Shown here: positions 41,019-49,904 of the stretch, one piece after another
How positions within the stretch are numbered: position 1 is the stretch's first letter
Layout of the letters: the number at the start of each line of letters is the position of its first letter
Source of the DNA: Streptomyces albireticuli
Lineage (GTDB): Bacteria; Actinomycetota; Actinomycetes; Streptomycetales; Streptomycetaceae
Direction of reading: 5' to 3'
DNA: 64,000 nt
Assembly: GCF_002192455.1 (NCBI RefSeq)
Contig: NZ_CP021744.1
Coordinates: 4,931,501-4,995,500, forward strand
Notes under the pieces: generated by a model
What the model saw: only the letters and a program-made list of their open reading frames with translations
Told to the model about the DNA's origin: nothing
Databases searched by the model: none
Made by a program: the position numbers and the translations under genes

Positions 41019-41125
41019 CGGGGGCGGGGTGGGGTTGAGGGGTGGGGGTGCCGCTGCGCGGGGCCTTTCCCCAGCCCCGCCCCTTCCCGCATATCGGATA
41101 CAGCGGGGAGAGGCGGGCAGGGGAA
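41019..41125. repeat. Composite intergenic repeat element C (short form)
   Basis: Shares TTTCCCCAGCCCCGCCCC and following CTTCCCG (41066-41089) and 'ATCGGATACAGCGGG' with element A, but the right arm is degenerate. It lies between the LADTG gene and the GntR regulator. Confidence 0.65.
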
Positions 41126-41160
41126 AACCCCTCGCCCCGCCCAAGTGCGAGGATCGCGCC

Positions 41161-41970
41161 GTGAACGTCACGGACCACCCTGGCCCCCCGCACGATCAAC
41201 CCCCCGGCGCCCCCATCCGCGCCGGCATCCCCGAGCACGGCCGGATCCCCAAGTACTACGCCGTCAAGACGCGGATCGCCGCCCTCCTCGACGAGCTGGG
41301 CGAAGGCGGCCCGCTGCCCGCCGAGCGGGAGCTGGCGGCGCGCTTCGAGGTGTCCCGCGAGACCCTGCGGCAGGCCCTGCGTGAGCTGTTGCTGGAGGGC
41401 CGGCTGCGCCGGATGGGGCGCGGCACGGTCGTCGCGGGGCCGAAGCTCGAACAGCCGCTCGCGCTCGCCAGCTACACCGAGGGCGTACGCCGCCAGGGCC
41501 GCCGCCCCGGCCGTGACCTCATCGGGCTGGACCGGTTCGCCTGCCCGGCGGGCCTCGCCCCCGACCTCGGCGTCGAACCGGGCGCGTCCGTCTGGCACAT
41601 GGAGCGGGTACTGCTCGCCGACGACGAGCGGGTCGGCCTGGAGAGCACCTACGTCGCGGTGGAGCGCGCGCCACGGCTGGCCGCCGACTTCGCGCCCGAC
41701 TCGTCCTTCTACGGCTATCTGCGTGAGCGCCTCGGCATCCGCTTCGGCGACGCGGACGAACGGCTGGAGACCGTCCTCGCCACCCCCCGCGAGGCGCTGC
41801 TCATCGGGACTCCTCCCGCGCTCCCGATGCTGCTCATCCACCGTGTCTCGCGGGACACGGAGGGGCGCCCGCTGGAGCGGGTGCGGTCGCTGTACCGGGG
41901 GGACCGGTTCTCGTTCACGACGCATCTGCGGGGCGAGGGGGGCGAGGGGGACTCCTCGGGCGGTTCCTGA
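41161..41970 (+). CDS. GntR/HutC-family regulator of the phosphonate locus
   Basis: 269-residue PhnF-like regulator. The wHTH is 'AALLDELGEGGPLPAERELAARFEVSRETLRQALREL' and the C-terminal UTRA ligand domain has 'PLALASYTEGVRRQGRRPG', 'GASVWHMERVLLADDERVG' and 'RDTEGRPLERVRSLYRGDR'. GTG start 41161. It precedes the catabolic genes; an operator-like sequence at 42059-42074 upstream of the oxidase gene fits HutC-type sites. Confidence 0.9.
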   Translation: MNVTDHPGPPHDQPPGAPIRAGIPEHGRIPKYYAVKTRIAALLDELGEGGPLPAERELAARFEVSRETLRQALRELLLEGRLRRMGRGTVVAGPKLEQPLALASYTEGVRRQGRRPGRDLIGLDRFACPAGLAPDLGVEPGASVWHMERVLLADDERVGLESTYVAVERAPRLAADFAPDSSFYGYLRERLGIRFGDADERLETVLATPREALLIGTPPALPMLLIHRVSRDTEGRPLERVRSLYRGDRFSFTTHLRGEGGEGDSSGGS

Positions 41971-42058
41971 TCCCGGCCGTGGTCCGGCGGGGACCACGGC
42001 CCTGGTCCCCGCCGGGTTCCCCCCGCCCGCCCTCCGGCGATTTGGTAACAGAAAGATA

Positions 42059-42074
42059 ACGGGTCTAGTCCAAC
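42059..42074. promoter_or_regulatory. HutC-type operator before the phosphonate genes
   Basis: ACGGGTCTAGTCCAAC resembles the GGTCTAGACC core of DasR/PhnF-like sites and lies 74 bp before the oxidase start at 42148. A GTTCACC element a few bases downstream looks like half a PHO box, but the usual direct repeat is not seen. It is a candidate site for the GntR protein at 41161. Confidence 0.65.
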
Positions 42075-42147
42075 TTTGGGTGCCGGTTCACCACCCCGTC
42101 GCCGCCCCGCCTCCTCCCCGACACCCGCCCCCACGACCGTTCCAGGC

Positions 42148-43269
42148 ATGCGAGTCATAGTCGTCGGAGCCGGCGTCCTGGGAACGATGCACGCCTGGCA
42201 GGCAGTCCAACGCGGCCACGAGGTGGTCCACATCGAGCGCGAGCCGGAGGCCCGGGGCGCGTCCGTCCGTAACTTCGGCCTGGTCTGGGTCGGCGGCCGG
42301 GCGGGCGGCGAGGAGCTGGAGACCGCGCTGCGCGCCCGCGAGCTGTGGGAGGAGATCGCGGCCCGCGTCCCCGGACTCGGCTTCCGCGCCAACGGCTCCC
42401 TGACGCTCGTCACCGACGAGGCCGAACTGGCCGTCGCCCGTGCCGCCCTGGCCCGGCCCGACGCGGCGGCCCGCGGCTTCGAGCTCCTCGCGCCGGACGA
42501 CGTCCGCGCCCTCAACCCCGCCCTGCGCGGCGAGTTCGCCGGCGCCCTCCGGTGCGCCCGCGACGCCGCCGTCGAACCCCGCACCGCCCAGCGCGCGCTC
42601 AAGGACGCCCTGCTCGCCTCCGGCCGCTACACCTACCTCGGCGGCCGCGAGGTCCGCGACGTCGTCGGCGGCGACGCCGTCCGCGACGACCACGGCACCA
42701 CCCACACCGGCGACTCCGTCGTGCTGTGCACGGGCGCCTGGCTCGGCGGCCTGGTCCGCGAGCTCGCCCCCGAACTCCCCGTACGGCGCGTCCGGTTGCA
42801 GATGATGCAGACCGCGCCCCTGGGCGAGACGCTCACCACCTCCGTCGCCGACGCCGACAGCTTCCGCTACTACCCCGCGTACGGCGGCGCCGCCCTCGAC
42901 GCGATGGCCGCCGCCCGGCCCCAGCCGCCGGTGGCCGCCGCGCACAAGATGCAGCTGCTCATGGTCCAGCGCGCGGACGGTGGCCTGACGATCGGCGACA
43001 CCCACGAATACGCGGAACCCTTCTCCTTCGACGTCACGGAGGACCCGTACGAGCACCTGACCGCCACCGCCGAGGCGCTCCTCGGCCGCCCCCTGCCCAA
43101 GACCGAACGGCGCTGGGCCGGGGTGTACGCGCAGTGCCGGGACACCTCCCGCGTCGTGCACCGCGAGCGGGTGCGCGACGACGTCTGGCTGGTCACCGGG
43201 CCCGGCGGGCGCGGCATGACCTGCTCCCCGGCGATCGCCGAGCGGACCGCCGACGAGCTGGGCTGGTGA
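42148..43269 (+). CDS. FAD-dependent oxidoreductase, TIGR03364 (phosphonate-associated) type
   Basis: 373-residue DAAO-family flavoenzyme. FAD motif 'MRVIVVGAGVLGTMHAWQAV', then 'EREPEARGASVRNFGLVWVGG', and a C-terminal 'ERRWAGVYAQCRD' and 'VTGPGGRGMTCSPAIAE'. The N-F-G-x-x-W-V-G-G motif is that of the TIGR03364 group, which occurs with phosphonatase-like hydrolases and oxidises aminoalkylphosphonates. Placement directly before a TIGR03351-like hydrolase (4 bp gap) supports oxidative deamination of an aminophosphonate to a phosphono-aldehyde. Confidence 0.92.
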   Translation: MRVIVVGAGVLGTMHAWQAVQRGHEVVHIEREPEARGASVRNFGLVWVGGRAGGEELETALRARELWEEIAARVPGLGFRANGSLTLVTDEAELAVARAALARPDAAARGFELLAPDDVRALNPALRGEFAGALRCARDAAVEPRTAQRALKDALLASGRYTYLGGREVRDVVGGDAVRDDHGTTHTGDSVVLCTGAWLGGLVRELAPELPVRRVRLQMMQTAPLGETLTTSVADADSFRYYPAYGGAALDAMAAARPQPPVAAAHKMQLLMVQRADGGLTIGDTHEYAEPFSFDVTEDPYEHLTATAEALLGRPLPKTERRWAGVYAQCRDTSRVVHRERVRDDVWLVTGPGGRGMTCSPAIAERTADELGW

Positions 43270-43273
43270 GGGC

Positions 43274-44011
43274 ATGACCGACCACGACTTCGGTACGGCG
43301 AGTGCCGGCTCCGGCGGCCCCATCGGCCTCGTCGTGCTCGACATGGCCGGTACGACCGTCGCCGACGACGGCCTCGTCGAGCAGGCCTTCGCCGCCGCCG
43401 CGCACGTCCTCGGCGCCGGGCCCGGGACCCCGGAGCACGCCCGGCAACTCGCCTACGTCCGCGCCACGATGGGCGAGTCCAAGATCTCCGTCTTCCGGCA
43501 CCTCGCCGGCGGTGACGAGGAACGGGCCCGGCGCGCCAACGCGGCCTTCGAGGCCGCCTACGGGGACTCGGTCGCCGCCGGCCGCTGCGTGCCCCTGCCG
43601 GGCGCCCGGGAGGCGATCGAGCGGCTGCGCGCCGACGGCCGCGCCGTCGTCCTCACCACGGGCTTCGCCCGGGTCACCCAGGACGCGATCCTCGCCGCGC
43701 TCGGCTGGACGGACCTGGCGGACCTCACGCTCTGCCCGGCCGACGCCGGCGGGCGCGGCCGCCCGTACCCGGACATGGTGCTCACGGCGCTGCTGCGCAC
43801 CCGGGCCGTGGACTCCGTCCGGCGGGTCGCGGTGGCGGGCGACACCTCGTACGACGTGCTCTCCGGGCGCCGGGCGGGCGCGGCCGTGGTCGCGGGCGTC
43901 CTGACCGGGGCCCACGACGAGGCCGCGCTGCGCGCCTCGGGCGCGACCCACGTCCTCGCCTCGGTCGCGGAGCTGCCCGGGGTGCTCGCGCGGGTGGAGG
44001 ACGGGTCGTGA
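43274..44011 (+). CDS. Phosphonatase-like HAD hydrolase (TIGR03351/PhnX-related)
   Basis: 245-residue HAD enzyme. Motif I 'VVLDMAGTTVADDGLVEQAF' has the D-M-A-G-T-T form of phosphonoacetaldehyde hydrolases; motif II 'VVLTTGFARVTQDAIL'; motif III/IV 'GRPYPDMVLTALL' and 'VAVAGDTSYDVLSGRRAGAA'. It should cleave the C-P bond of the aldehyde made by the upstream oxidase or act on a related phosphonate. Its stop overlaps the ABC ATPase start (GTGA). Confidence 0.92.
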   Translation: MTDHDFGTASAGSGGPIGLVVLDMAGTTVADDGLVEQAFAAAAHVLGAGPGTPEHARQLAYVRATMGESKISVFRHLAGGDEERARRANAAFEAAYGDSVAAGRCVPLPGAREAIERLRADGRAVVLTTGFARVTQDAILAALGWTDLADLTLCPADAGGRGRPYPDMVLTALLRTRAVDSVRRVAVAGDTSYDVLSGRRAGAAVVAGVLTGAHDEAALRASGATHVLASVAELPGVLARVEDGS

Positions 44012-45258
44012 GGCGGGCCGGCGCGGAGGCCCGTACGGGTCCGGCCGCCGTCGCGGACACCGGGCCGGGCGCGGCCCGTCGCACCGGCGCGGCGCCCGGC
44101 GGCCGTACCGCCACCGGGATCCGCCTCGAAGGCGTCACCGTCTCCTACGGCGGGAACGTCGTGCTCGACTCCCTCGACCTCACCGTCGGGCCCGGCGAGT
44201 TCATGGCCCTCCTCGGCCCCTCCGGCTCCGGCAAGACCACCGCGCTGCGGGCGGTCGCCGGCTTCGTCCGACCCGACGCCGGGCGGGTCCTCCTCGGCGA
44301 CCGGGACGTCACCGCGCTGCCGCCGCACCGGCGCGGCGTCGGCATGGTGGTGCAGCAGTACGCGCTCTTCCCGCACATGCGGGTCGACGCCAACGTCGCC
44401 TTCGGGCTGAAGGCGCGGCGGACCCCGCGCGCCGAGACCGCCGCGCGGGTCGCCGAGGCCCTGGAGACGACCGGCATGGCCGCGTACGCCCGGCGGTACC
44501 CGCGCGAGCTCTCCGGCGGACAGCAGCAGCGCGTCGCCATCGCGCGGGCGCTGGCCGTCCGCCCGGACGTCCTCCTCCTCGACGAGCCGCTGTCCGCGCT
44601 CGACGCCCGGCTGCGCTCCGGGATGCTCGCCGAACTCGCCCGCCTGCACCGCGAACTGCCCGGCGTCTCCATGCTGTACGTCACCCACGACCAGGTCGAG
44701 GCGCTGACCCTCGCCGACCGCGTCGCCGTCATGGACCGGGCCCGCCTCCAGGACTGCGGCACCCCGCACGACCTCTACCGGCGCCCGCGCACGTCCTTCA
44801 CGGCCTCGTTCGTCGGCGACGCGAACCTTCTGCCGGTGACGGTCGCGGCGGGCGGGGGCGTGGAGTTCGCCGGGACGGTGCTGGACGTGCCCGTGCCCGA
44901 CGGCGCCACCGCCGCCGTGCCCGGGGCGTCGGCCACGCTGTGCGTACGCCCGCACCTGGTCGGGCTCGGCGACGGACCGAACACCCTGCGCGGCACGCTC
45001 ACGGAGGTGCAGTGGCGCGGCGCGACGCACCGCCTGTACGCCGACGTGGGCGGCCACCGTGTGAAGGCGGACGTACGCGAGCTCCGCGAGACGCCGCCGC
45101 TGGGCACGGAGGTGTCCCTCCACTTCGCCGCGCGGGACGCGGTGCTGCTGCCGGGCGGGACGGACGGCACGGATGGCAGGGACGACCTGAGCGACCTGAG
45201 CGACCTGGGCGACCTGGACGAAGGGGGTGCGGCGGATGACCGGAGCCAGATGGGCTAG
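44008..45258 (+). CDS. ABC transporter ATP-binding protein (2-AEP/phosphonate, PhnT-like)
   Basis: 416-residue importer ATPase. Walker A 'GPSGSGKTTALRAV', signature 'LSGGQQQRVAIARAL', Walker B 'VLLLDEPLSALD', H-loop 'VTHDQ', and a C-terminal TOBE domain ('LCVRPHLVGLG'). The first 35 residues are a low-complexity extension, and 'DLSDLSDLGDLDE' near the C-terminus comes from a 9-bp tandem repeat (about 45184-45219). GTG start 44008. It powers the permeases that follow. Confidence 0.9.
   Translation: MRRAGAEARTGPAAVADTGPGAARRTGAAPGGRTATGIRLEGVTVSYGGNVVLDSLDLTVGPGEFMALLGPSGSGKTTALRAVAGFVRPDAGRVLLGDRDVTALPPHRRGVGMVVQQYALFPHMRVDANVAFGLKARRTPRAETAARVAEALETTGMAAYARRYPRELSGGQQQRVAIARALAVRPDVLLLDEPLSALDARLRSGMLAELARLHRELPGVSMLYVTHDQVEALTLADRVAVMDRARLQDCGTPHDLYRRPRTSFTASFVGDANLLPVTVAAGGGVEFAGTVLDVPVPDGATAAVPGASATLCVRPHLVGLGDGPNTLRGTLTEVQWRGATHRLYADVGGHRVKADVRELRETPPLGTEVSLHFAARDAVLLPGGTDGTDGRDDLSDLSDLGDLDEGGAADDRSQMG
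45184..45219 (+). repeat. 9-bp tandem repeat at the end of the ABC ATPase gene
   Basis: Four near-copies of GACCTGAGC encode D-L-S/G/D triplets in frame. The region lies just upstream of the permease RBS. Confidence 0.8.
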
Positions 45259-46171
45259 CGGGTCCCGGTCCCACGCTCGGACCCGGCGCCCCCTCCCCGG
45301 ATGGGCCTTCGCTCTTCCGCCCCTGTTCGCGCTCGGGCTCGTCTTCCTCTATCCGCTCGCGCTCGTCGTCCGGCAGTCCGTCTCGCCCGACGGGGGCGGC
45401 CACTCGGTCGCCGCCTACGGGGACGTCTTCGCCGAGGCCGCCTTCCGTGACGCGCTGCGGAACACCGTGCTCCTCGCCGTCGGGGCCACCGCCGGCGCGT
45501 TGCTGCTCGGCTTCGCGCTCGCGCTGGTCGTCGCCTTCGTCCCGTTCCCGGGCGGGAAGGCGCTGAGCCGGTTCATCGACGTCTTCCTCTCCTTCCCCTC
45601 CTTCCTCATCACCCTCGCCCTCCTCTTCGTCTACGGGACGGCCGGCATGGCCAACGGCCTGTGGACCGGGGCGACCGGCGCCGCCGAGGGCCCGTTCGAC
45701 TTCCTGCACACGCCCTGGGGCGTGCTCCTCGCCGAGGTCACCTACTTCACGCCCTTCGTGATGCGGCCGCTCCTCGCCGCGTTCTCGCAGGTGGAGACCG
45801 CACAGCTGGAGGTCGCCGCCTCGCTCGGCGCCAAGGCCCCGCGGATCGTGCGGCGGGTGATCCTGCCCGAGGCGCTGCCGGCCCTCGCGGCGGGCGGCTC
45901 GCTCGTCCTCGTCATGGGCCTCAACGAATTCGGGATCGTCCTCTTCACCGGCGCCAAGGGCGTGACGACGCTGCCGACGCTCGTCTACGGCAAGGCGATC
46001 CTCGACGGCGACTACACGGGGGCCTGCGTCGTCGCCGTCGTCGACATCGCGCTCTCCGTGGCGCTCTACAGCCTCTACCGCGTCCTTTCCTCCCGCTCCT
46101 CACGCCCCTCCCGCTCCTCACACCCCTCCCGTTCCTCCCGTACGGACGGAGTCCGCCGTGCTCGTGCATAG
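45236..46171 (+). CDS. ABC transporter permease 1 (2-AEP/phosphonate)
   Basis: 311-residue, six-TM binding-protein-dependent permease. TMs include 'ALPPLFALGLVFLYPLALVV' and the EAA loop is 'EVAASLGAKAPRIVRRVILPEALPAL'. 'LNEFGIVLFTGAKGVTTLP' is characteristic of the 2-AEP permease PhnU type. Start 45236 with AAGGGGG upstream; GTG 45227 possible. The C-terminus ends in Ser/Arg repeats ('SSRSSRPSRSSHPSRSSR') encoded by imperfect 17-18-bp tandem units at about 46086-46141. It overlaps the next gene by 14 bp. Confidence 0.9.
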   Translation: MTGARWASGSRSHARTRRPLPGWAFALPPLFALGLVFLYPLALVVRQSVSPDGGGHSVAAYGDVFAEAAFRDALRNTVLLAVGATAGALLLGFALALVVAFVPFPGGKALSRFIDVFLSFPSFLITLALLFVYGTAGMANGLWTGATGAAEGPFDFLHTPWGVLLAEVTYFTPFVMRPLLAAFSQVETAQLEVAASLGAKAPRIVRRVILPEALPALAAGGSLVLVMGLNEFGIVLFTGAKGVTTLPTLVYGKAILDGDYTGACVVAVVDIALSVALYSLYRVLSSRSSRPSRSSHPSRSSRTDGVRRARA

Positions 46172-46955
46172 CCGCCGCGCCCACGCGTGCGTGTGGGCCG
46201 CCTTCCTCGTGGTCTTCCTCCCCGTCTTCGCGCTGCCCTTCCTGGTGATCGTGGCCGCGTCCTTCGCCACCGGCTGGAGCGGCGCGCTCCCCTCCGGTCC
46301 GACGCTCGGCCACTACCGGGACGTCGTCCGGGGCGACGCGCTCGACGCCCTCGTCACCAGCCTGCTGACCGCCGTCATGGCGAGCGCCCTCGCCCTCGCC
46401 CTCGGCACCTGGGCCGCGCTCTCCGCCCACGCCCTGCGCGGGCGCGCCCGCCGGGTGATGGACGTGCTGTTCATGCTGCCGGTGGCCGTGCCGTCCGTGG
46501 TCGTCGGACTGTCGCTCCTCGTGGCCTTCTCGCGGCCACCCGTGCTGCTCAACGGCACCCCCGCGATCGTCGTCCTCGCGCACACGGTCCTGGTGACCGC
46601 CTTCGCCCACCAGTCCGTGACGGCCGCGGCCGCCCGCCTCGACCCGGCGTACGAGCAGGCCGCCGCGAGCCTCGGCGCGAGCCCGGCCCATGTGCTCTGG
46701 CGCGTGCGGCTGCCCCTGCTGCTGCCCTCCCTCTCGGCCGCCGCCGGGCTCTGCTTCGCCCTGTCCATGGGGGAGCTGAGCGCCACGATGATGCTCTACC
46801 CGCCGGACTGGCTGCCCCTGCCCGTGAAGGTCTTCGCGGCCACCGACCGCGGCGCGCTCTTCTCCGGCGCGGCGCTCGCCGTCGTCCTGATGGCCACCAC
46901 GCTCCTCGTGCTGTCCGCCGTCGCCCGGATCCGTACGAAGGCCACCTACCGATGA
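46158..46955 (+). CDS. ABC transporter permease 2 (2-AEP/phosphonate)
   Basis: 265-residue, six-TM permease partner. Features: 'FLVVFLPVFALPFLVIVAAS', 'LPVAVPSVVVGLSLLVAF', the EAA loop 'QAAASLGASPAHVLWRVRLP' and 'MGELSATMMLYPPDWLPLPV', typical of PhnV-type permeases. GTG start 46158 within the end of permease 1. Confidence 0.9.
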   Translation: MLVHSRRAHACVWAAFLVVFLPVFALPFLVIVAASFATGWSGALPSGPTLGHYRDVVRGDALDALVTSLLTAVMASALALALGTWAALSAHALRGRARRVMDVLFMLPVAVPSVVVGLSLLVAFSRPPVLLNGTPAIVVLAHTVLVTAFAHQSVTAAAARLDPAYEQAAASLGASPAHVLWRVRLPLLLPSLSAAAGLCFALSMGELSATMMLYPPDWLPLPVKVFAATDRGALFSGAALAVVLMATTLLVLSAVARIRTKATYR

Positions 46956-46993
46956 GCCCCCGACCGGTCCCTCCCGAAGAAGGCTGCCCCGTC

Positions 46994-48070
46994 ATGCCCG
47001 TCACGCACCGCTCCCGTCGTCCCCTCCGGCCGGCCGCCGCCCTGGCGGCCCTGGCCCTCGGCGCCACCGCCCTGACCGGCTGCGGCGCCTCCGCCGGCGG
47101 CGACGCCGAGGAGATCACCCTCTACAGCGCCGACGGCCTCAAGTCCGAGGACGGCGCCGGGTTCTACGACAAGGTCTTCAAGGACTTCGAACGCGGCACC
47201 GGCATCAAGGTCAAATACGTCGAGGGCGGCTCCGGCGAACTCGTGCAGCGCCTGGCCCGGGAGCGGTCCCGCACCAAGGCCGACGTGGTCGTCACCCTGC
47301 CGCCGTTCATCCAGCAGGCCGACGGCAAGAAGCTGCTCGACACCTACAGGCCCAAGGGCGCCGAGAAGGTCGCGGACGGCGACAAGGACCCCGGCGGCAA
47401 GTGGACGTCGATCGCCGACAACTACTTCTGCTTCGTCTACAACACGGACAAGCTCAAGGACGCCCCGCCGAGGACCTGGAAGGACCTCCTCGACCCGAGG
47501 TTCAAGGGCAGGCTCCAGTACTCCACCCCCGGCGTCGCGGGCGACGGCACGGCCGTACTGATCAAGGCCATGCACGACCTCGGCGGCAAGGAGCCCGCCA
47601 TGGCCTACCTCAAGGAGCTCCAGCGGAACAACGTCGGCCCCTCGCGCTCCACCGGCCAGCTCGCCCCCAAGGTGGACAAGGGGGAACTCCTGGTGGCCAA
47701 CGGCGACGTCCAGATGAACTTCGCCAACATGAGGTCCATGCCCCACCAGGGCATCTTCTTCCCCGCCGGTGACGACGGAAAGCCCACCACCTTCGCCCTC
47801 CCCTACGCGGCCGGCCTCGTCAAGGGCGCCCCGCACGCCGCGAACGCCAGGAAGTTCCTCGACTTCCTCCTCACCGAGGGCGTGCAGCGCGACGTCTCGG
47901 CCGTCGGCGGCGGCTTCGCGGCCCGTACGGACGTGAAGGCGGGTGACCCGTCCGCCCGCGCGCTCGCCGGCCTCCTGCGCGGGGTCGAGGTCTTCCGGCC
48001 CGACTGGGCCGACATCGACGAGAACCTCGGCTCCTACGTCGCCGCGTGGAAGGCCGCCACCGGCAGCTGA
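46994..48070 (+). CDS. 2-aminoethylphosphonate-type ABC substrate-binding lipoprotein
   Basis: 358-residue extracellular solute-binding protein. Lipobox ALTGC (Cys30), then the family-1/6 fold 'ITLYSADGLKSEDGAGFYDK', 'YVEGGSGELVQRLARERSR', 'ADNYFCFVYNTDKLKDAPP', 'LQYSTPGVAGDGTAVLIKAM' and 'NVGPSRSTGQLAPKVDKGE'. The 'YSADGL...' opening and gene context match 2-AEP-binding PhnS proteins. It captures substrate for the two permeases and is the last gene of the locus. Confidence 0.9.
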   Translation: MPVTHRSRRPLRPAAALAALALGATALTGCGASAGGDAEEITLYSADGLKSEDGAGFYDKVFKDFERGTGIKVKYVEGGSGELVQRLARERSRTKADVVVTLPPFIQQADGKKLLDTYRPKGAEKVADGDKDPGGKWTSIADNYFCFVYNTDKLKDAPPRTWKDLLDPRFKGRLQYSTPGVAGDGTAVLIKAMHDLGGKEPAMAYLKELQRNNVGPSRSTGQLAPKVDKGELLVANGDVQMNFANMRSMPHQGIFFPAGDDGKPTTFALPYAAGLVKGAPHAANARKFLDFLLTEGVQRDVSAVGGGFAARTDVKAGDPSARALAGLLRGVEVFRPDWADIDENLGSYVAAWKAATGS

Positions 48071-48160
48071 TTAGGCTGGGGGGTGCCGGGACGGCGCACG
48101 AGCGGTGCCGCCCCGGTGTCCCCAGCCCCAGCGAGGGGCGCATACGGCAGGAGTCCCACC

Positions 48161-48940
48161 GTGGCAGAGCGCAAGCCGATCGAATCCTGGCTCACCGACA
48201 TGGACGGTGTGCTGATGCACGAGGGCATCCCGGTGCCCGGGGCCGACGCCTTCATCAAGAAGCTCCGGGACTCCGGCAAGCCCTTCCTGGTGCTCACCAA
48301 CAACTCGATCTACACCCCGCGCGACCTGCACGCCCGCCTCGCGCGCATCGGGCTCGACGTGCCGGTCGAGAACATCTGGACGTCCGCCCTGGCCACCGCC
48401 AAGTTCCTGGACGACCAGCGGCCCGGCGGCACCGCGTACGTCATCGGCGAGGCCGGGCTCACCACCGCCCTGCACGACATCGGCTACGTCCTCACCGACC
48501 ACGACCCCGACTACGTGGTCCTCGGCGAGACCCGGACGTACTCCTTCGAGGCGCTCACCAAGGCCATCCGGCTGATCAACGCCGGTGCCCGCTTCATCGC
48601 CACCAACCCCGACGAGACGGGCCCCTCGGCCGAGGGCGCCCTGCCCGCCACCGGCTCCGTCGCCGCCCTGATCACCAAGGCGACCGGCCGCGAGCCCTAC
48701 TTCGTCGGCAAGCCGAACCCGCTGATGATGCGGGCCGGGCTCAACGCCATCGGCGCCCACTCCGAGACCAGCGCCATGATCGGCGACCGGATGGACACCG
48801 ACGTGCTGGCCGGCCTGGAGGCCGGGATGGAGACCTTCCTCGTCCTCACCGGGCTGACCCGCGCCGAGGAGGTCGACCTGCACCCCTTCCGCCCCTCCCG
48901 TGTCGTCGACTCCATCGCGGACCTCGTCGACCTCGTCTGA
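48161..48940 (+). CDS. HAD-IIA family hydrolase (NagD-like)
   Basis: 259-residue phosphatase. Motif I 'WLTDMDGVLMHEGIPVPGA', motif II 'FLVLTNNSIYTP', and the C-terminal 'YFVGKPNPLMMRAGLNAIG' with 'AMIGDRMDTDVLAGLEAGM' are those of the NagD subgroup, whose members dephosphorylate small sugar phosphates or nucleotides. GTG start 48161 follows AGGAG. It lies 90 bp after the phosphonate binding protein, on the same strand, so a link to that pathway is possible but not shown. Confidence 0.93.
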   Translation: MAERKPIESWLTDMDGVLMHEGIPVPGADAFIKKLRDSGKPFLVLTNNSIYTPRDLHARLARIGLDVPVENIWTSALATAKFLDDQRPGGTAYVIGEAGLTTALHDIGYVLTDHDPDYVVLGETRTYSFEALTKAIRLINAGARFIATNPDETGPSAEGALPATGSVAALITKATGREPYFVGKPNPLMMRAGLNAIGAHSETSAMIGDRMDTDVLAGLEAGMETFLVLTGLTRAEEVDLHPFRPSRVVDSIADLVDLV

Positions 48941-49045
48941 CGGCGCGGGGCTCCCCGGCACCGGGCGCCCCGGCGCGCCGCGGCCGTTCCGGCACCGGAT
49001 GGAGCAATGCCGCCACGGAGCGGATGCGCCCGCCGGGCCGCCCGG

Positions 49046-49075
49046 GTGAACCTTCTGGTGTACCAGGAGGTTCAC
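49046..49075 (+). promoter_or_regulatory. RBS-sequestering palindrome before the sortase-linked gene
   Basis: A near-perfect 30-bp dyad, arms GTGAACCTTCTGGT and ACCAGGAGGTTCAC with one T-G pair, ends one base before the GTG start at 49077. The RBS AGGAGG (49065-49070) is inside the 3' arm, so folding would hide it. A DNA operator is the alternative reading. Confidence 0.7.
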
Positions 49076-49076
49076 C

Positions 49077-49904
49077 GTGGCCCATTCCCGAACGGTCCCG
49101 TCCCGAACGGCCCCCGACCGCCCGTACCGCCGCCGCCCCGCGCTCTCCGTCCGCGTGGCCCTCTGCGGGGCCCTGACGGCCGTCGCCGTGTGCGTCACAC
49201 CCGCGCACGCCCACCCTTCCGGCTACCCCTCCGCCCCCTTCCCGGACCGCACCGGCGCCGACTACGGGCCCGTCACCATGTCCGGGACGATCGAGATGAC
49301 CCCGGTCACCAGCCACCCCGGCGCCCAGGTCCAGCTGCGCCTCGGCGGCTGCGGCGGCGACCGGGGCATCGCCACCTCCGAGGCGTTCGTGGCCGACACC
49401 CGGCTGAACAGGGACTCCGCCGGCCTGTTCGCCGAGGCGACCGTCCGCTCGACCGTCGCGCCCGGCACCTACGCCGTCCGGGTGCACTGCGACGGCCACG
49501 ACGCCGTCGCCGAGGGCCGGCTGACGATCGTCGACGCGAACGAACCCCTGCCACGGCCCGACAACCGCACCCTGAACACCGGGACGGGGACCGGAGCCGG
49601 GACCGGGACCGCCTACAGCGACCGCACCGGCCGCGCCGAGCACCCCGACGGGCCCGCCCACCCGCCCCAGGGCGAGCCGGGCGACGGGACCGACCGGCGC
49701 ACCTCCCACGACGCACCCGTTTCCCCCGTCCCACCTGTCTCCGCGGTGCCCGCCGGCGGTGGCGGCGCCACCCTCGCCTCCGACGAGCCCGGCACCCCGG
49801 GCCTCGTCCTCGCGGGCACCACCGCCCTGATCGCCGCCGGGCTGATCTGGCACCGCCGCCGCAACGACGCGGCGGCCCGCCGGCGCTCGGAGGACGACCA
49901 GTGA
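49077..49904 (+). CDS. Secreted, C-terminally membrane-anchored protein next to a sortase
   Basis: 275-residue protein. Signal peptide 'ALCGALTAVAVCVTPAHAHP'; an extracellular domain with two cysteines ('LRLGGCGGDRGIATSEAF', 'YAVRVHCDGHDAVAEGRLTI'); a Gly/Thr/Pro-rich linker; a C-terminal TM 'GLVLAGTTALIAAGLIW' and a basic tail. It looks like a sorting-signal layout but no LPXTG or LAXTG is visible; 'TLASDEPGTPG' precedes the TM. GTG start behind the hairpin at 49046-49075. The sortase gene follows 72 bp later, making this its likely substrate or partner. Confidence 0.82.
   Translation: MAHSRTVPSRTAPDRPYRRRPALSVRVALCGALTAVAVCVTPAHAHPSGYPSAPFPDRTGADYGPVTMSGTIEMTPVTSHPGAQVQLRLGGCGGDRGIATSEAFVADTRLNRDSAGLFAEATVRSTVAPGTYAVRVHCDGHDAVAEGRLTIVDANEPLPRPDNRTLNTGTGTGAGTGTAYSDRTGRAEHPDGPAHPPQGEPGDGTDRRTSHDAPVSPVPPVSAVPAGGGGATLASDEPGTPGLVLAGTTALIAAGLIWHRRRNDAAARRRSEDDQ

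Noticed and set aside
42085..42100. PHO box upstream of the phosphonate genes
   Set aside because: Only one GTTCACC unit is visible; the 11-base direct repeat needed for PhoP binding is missing.
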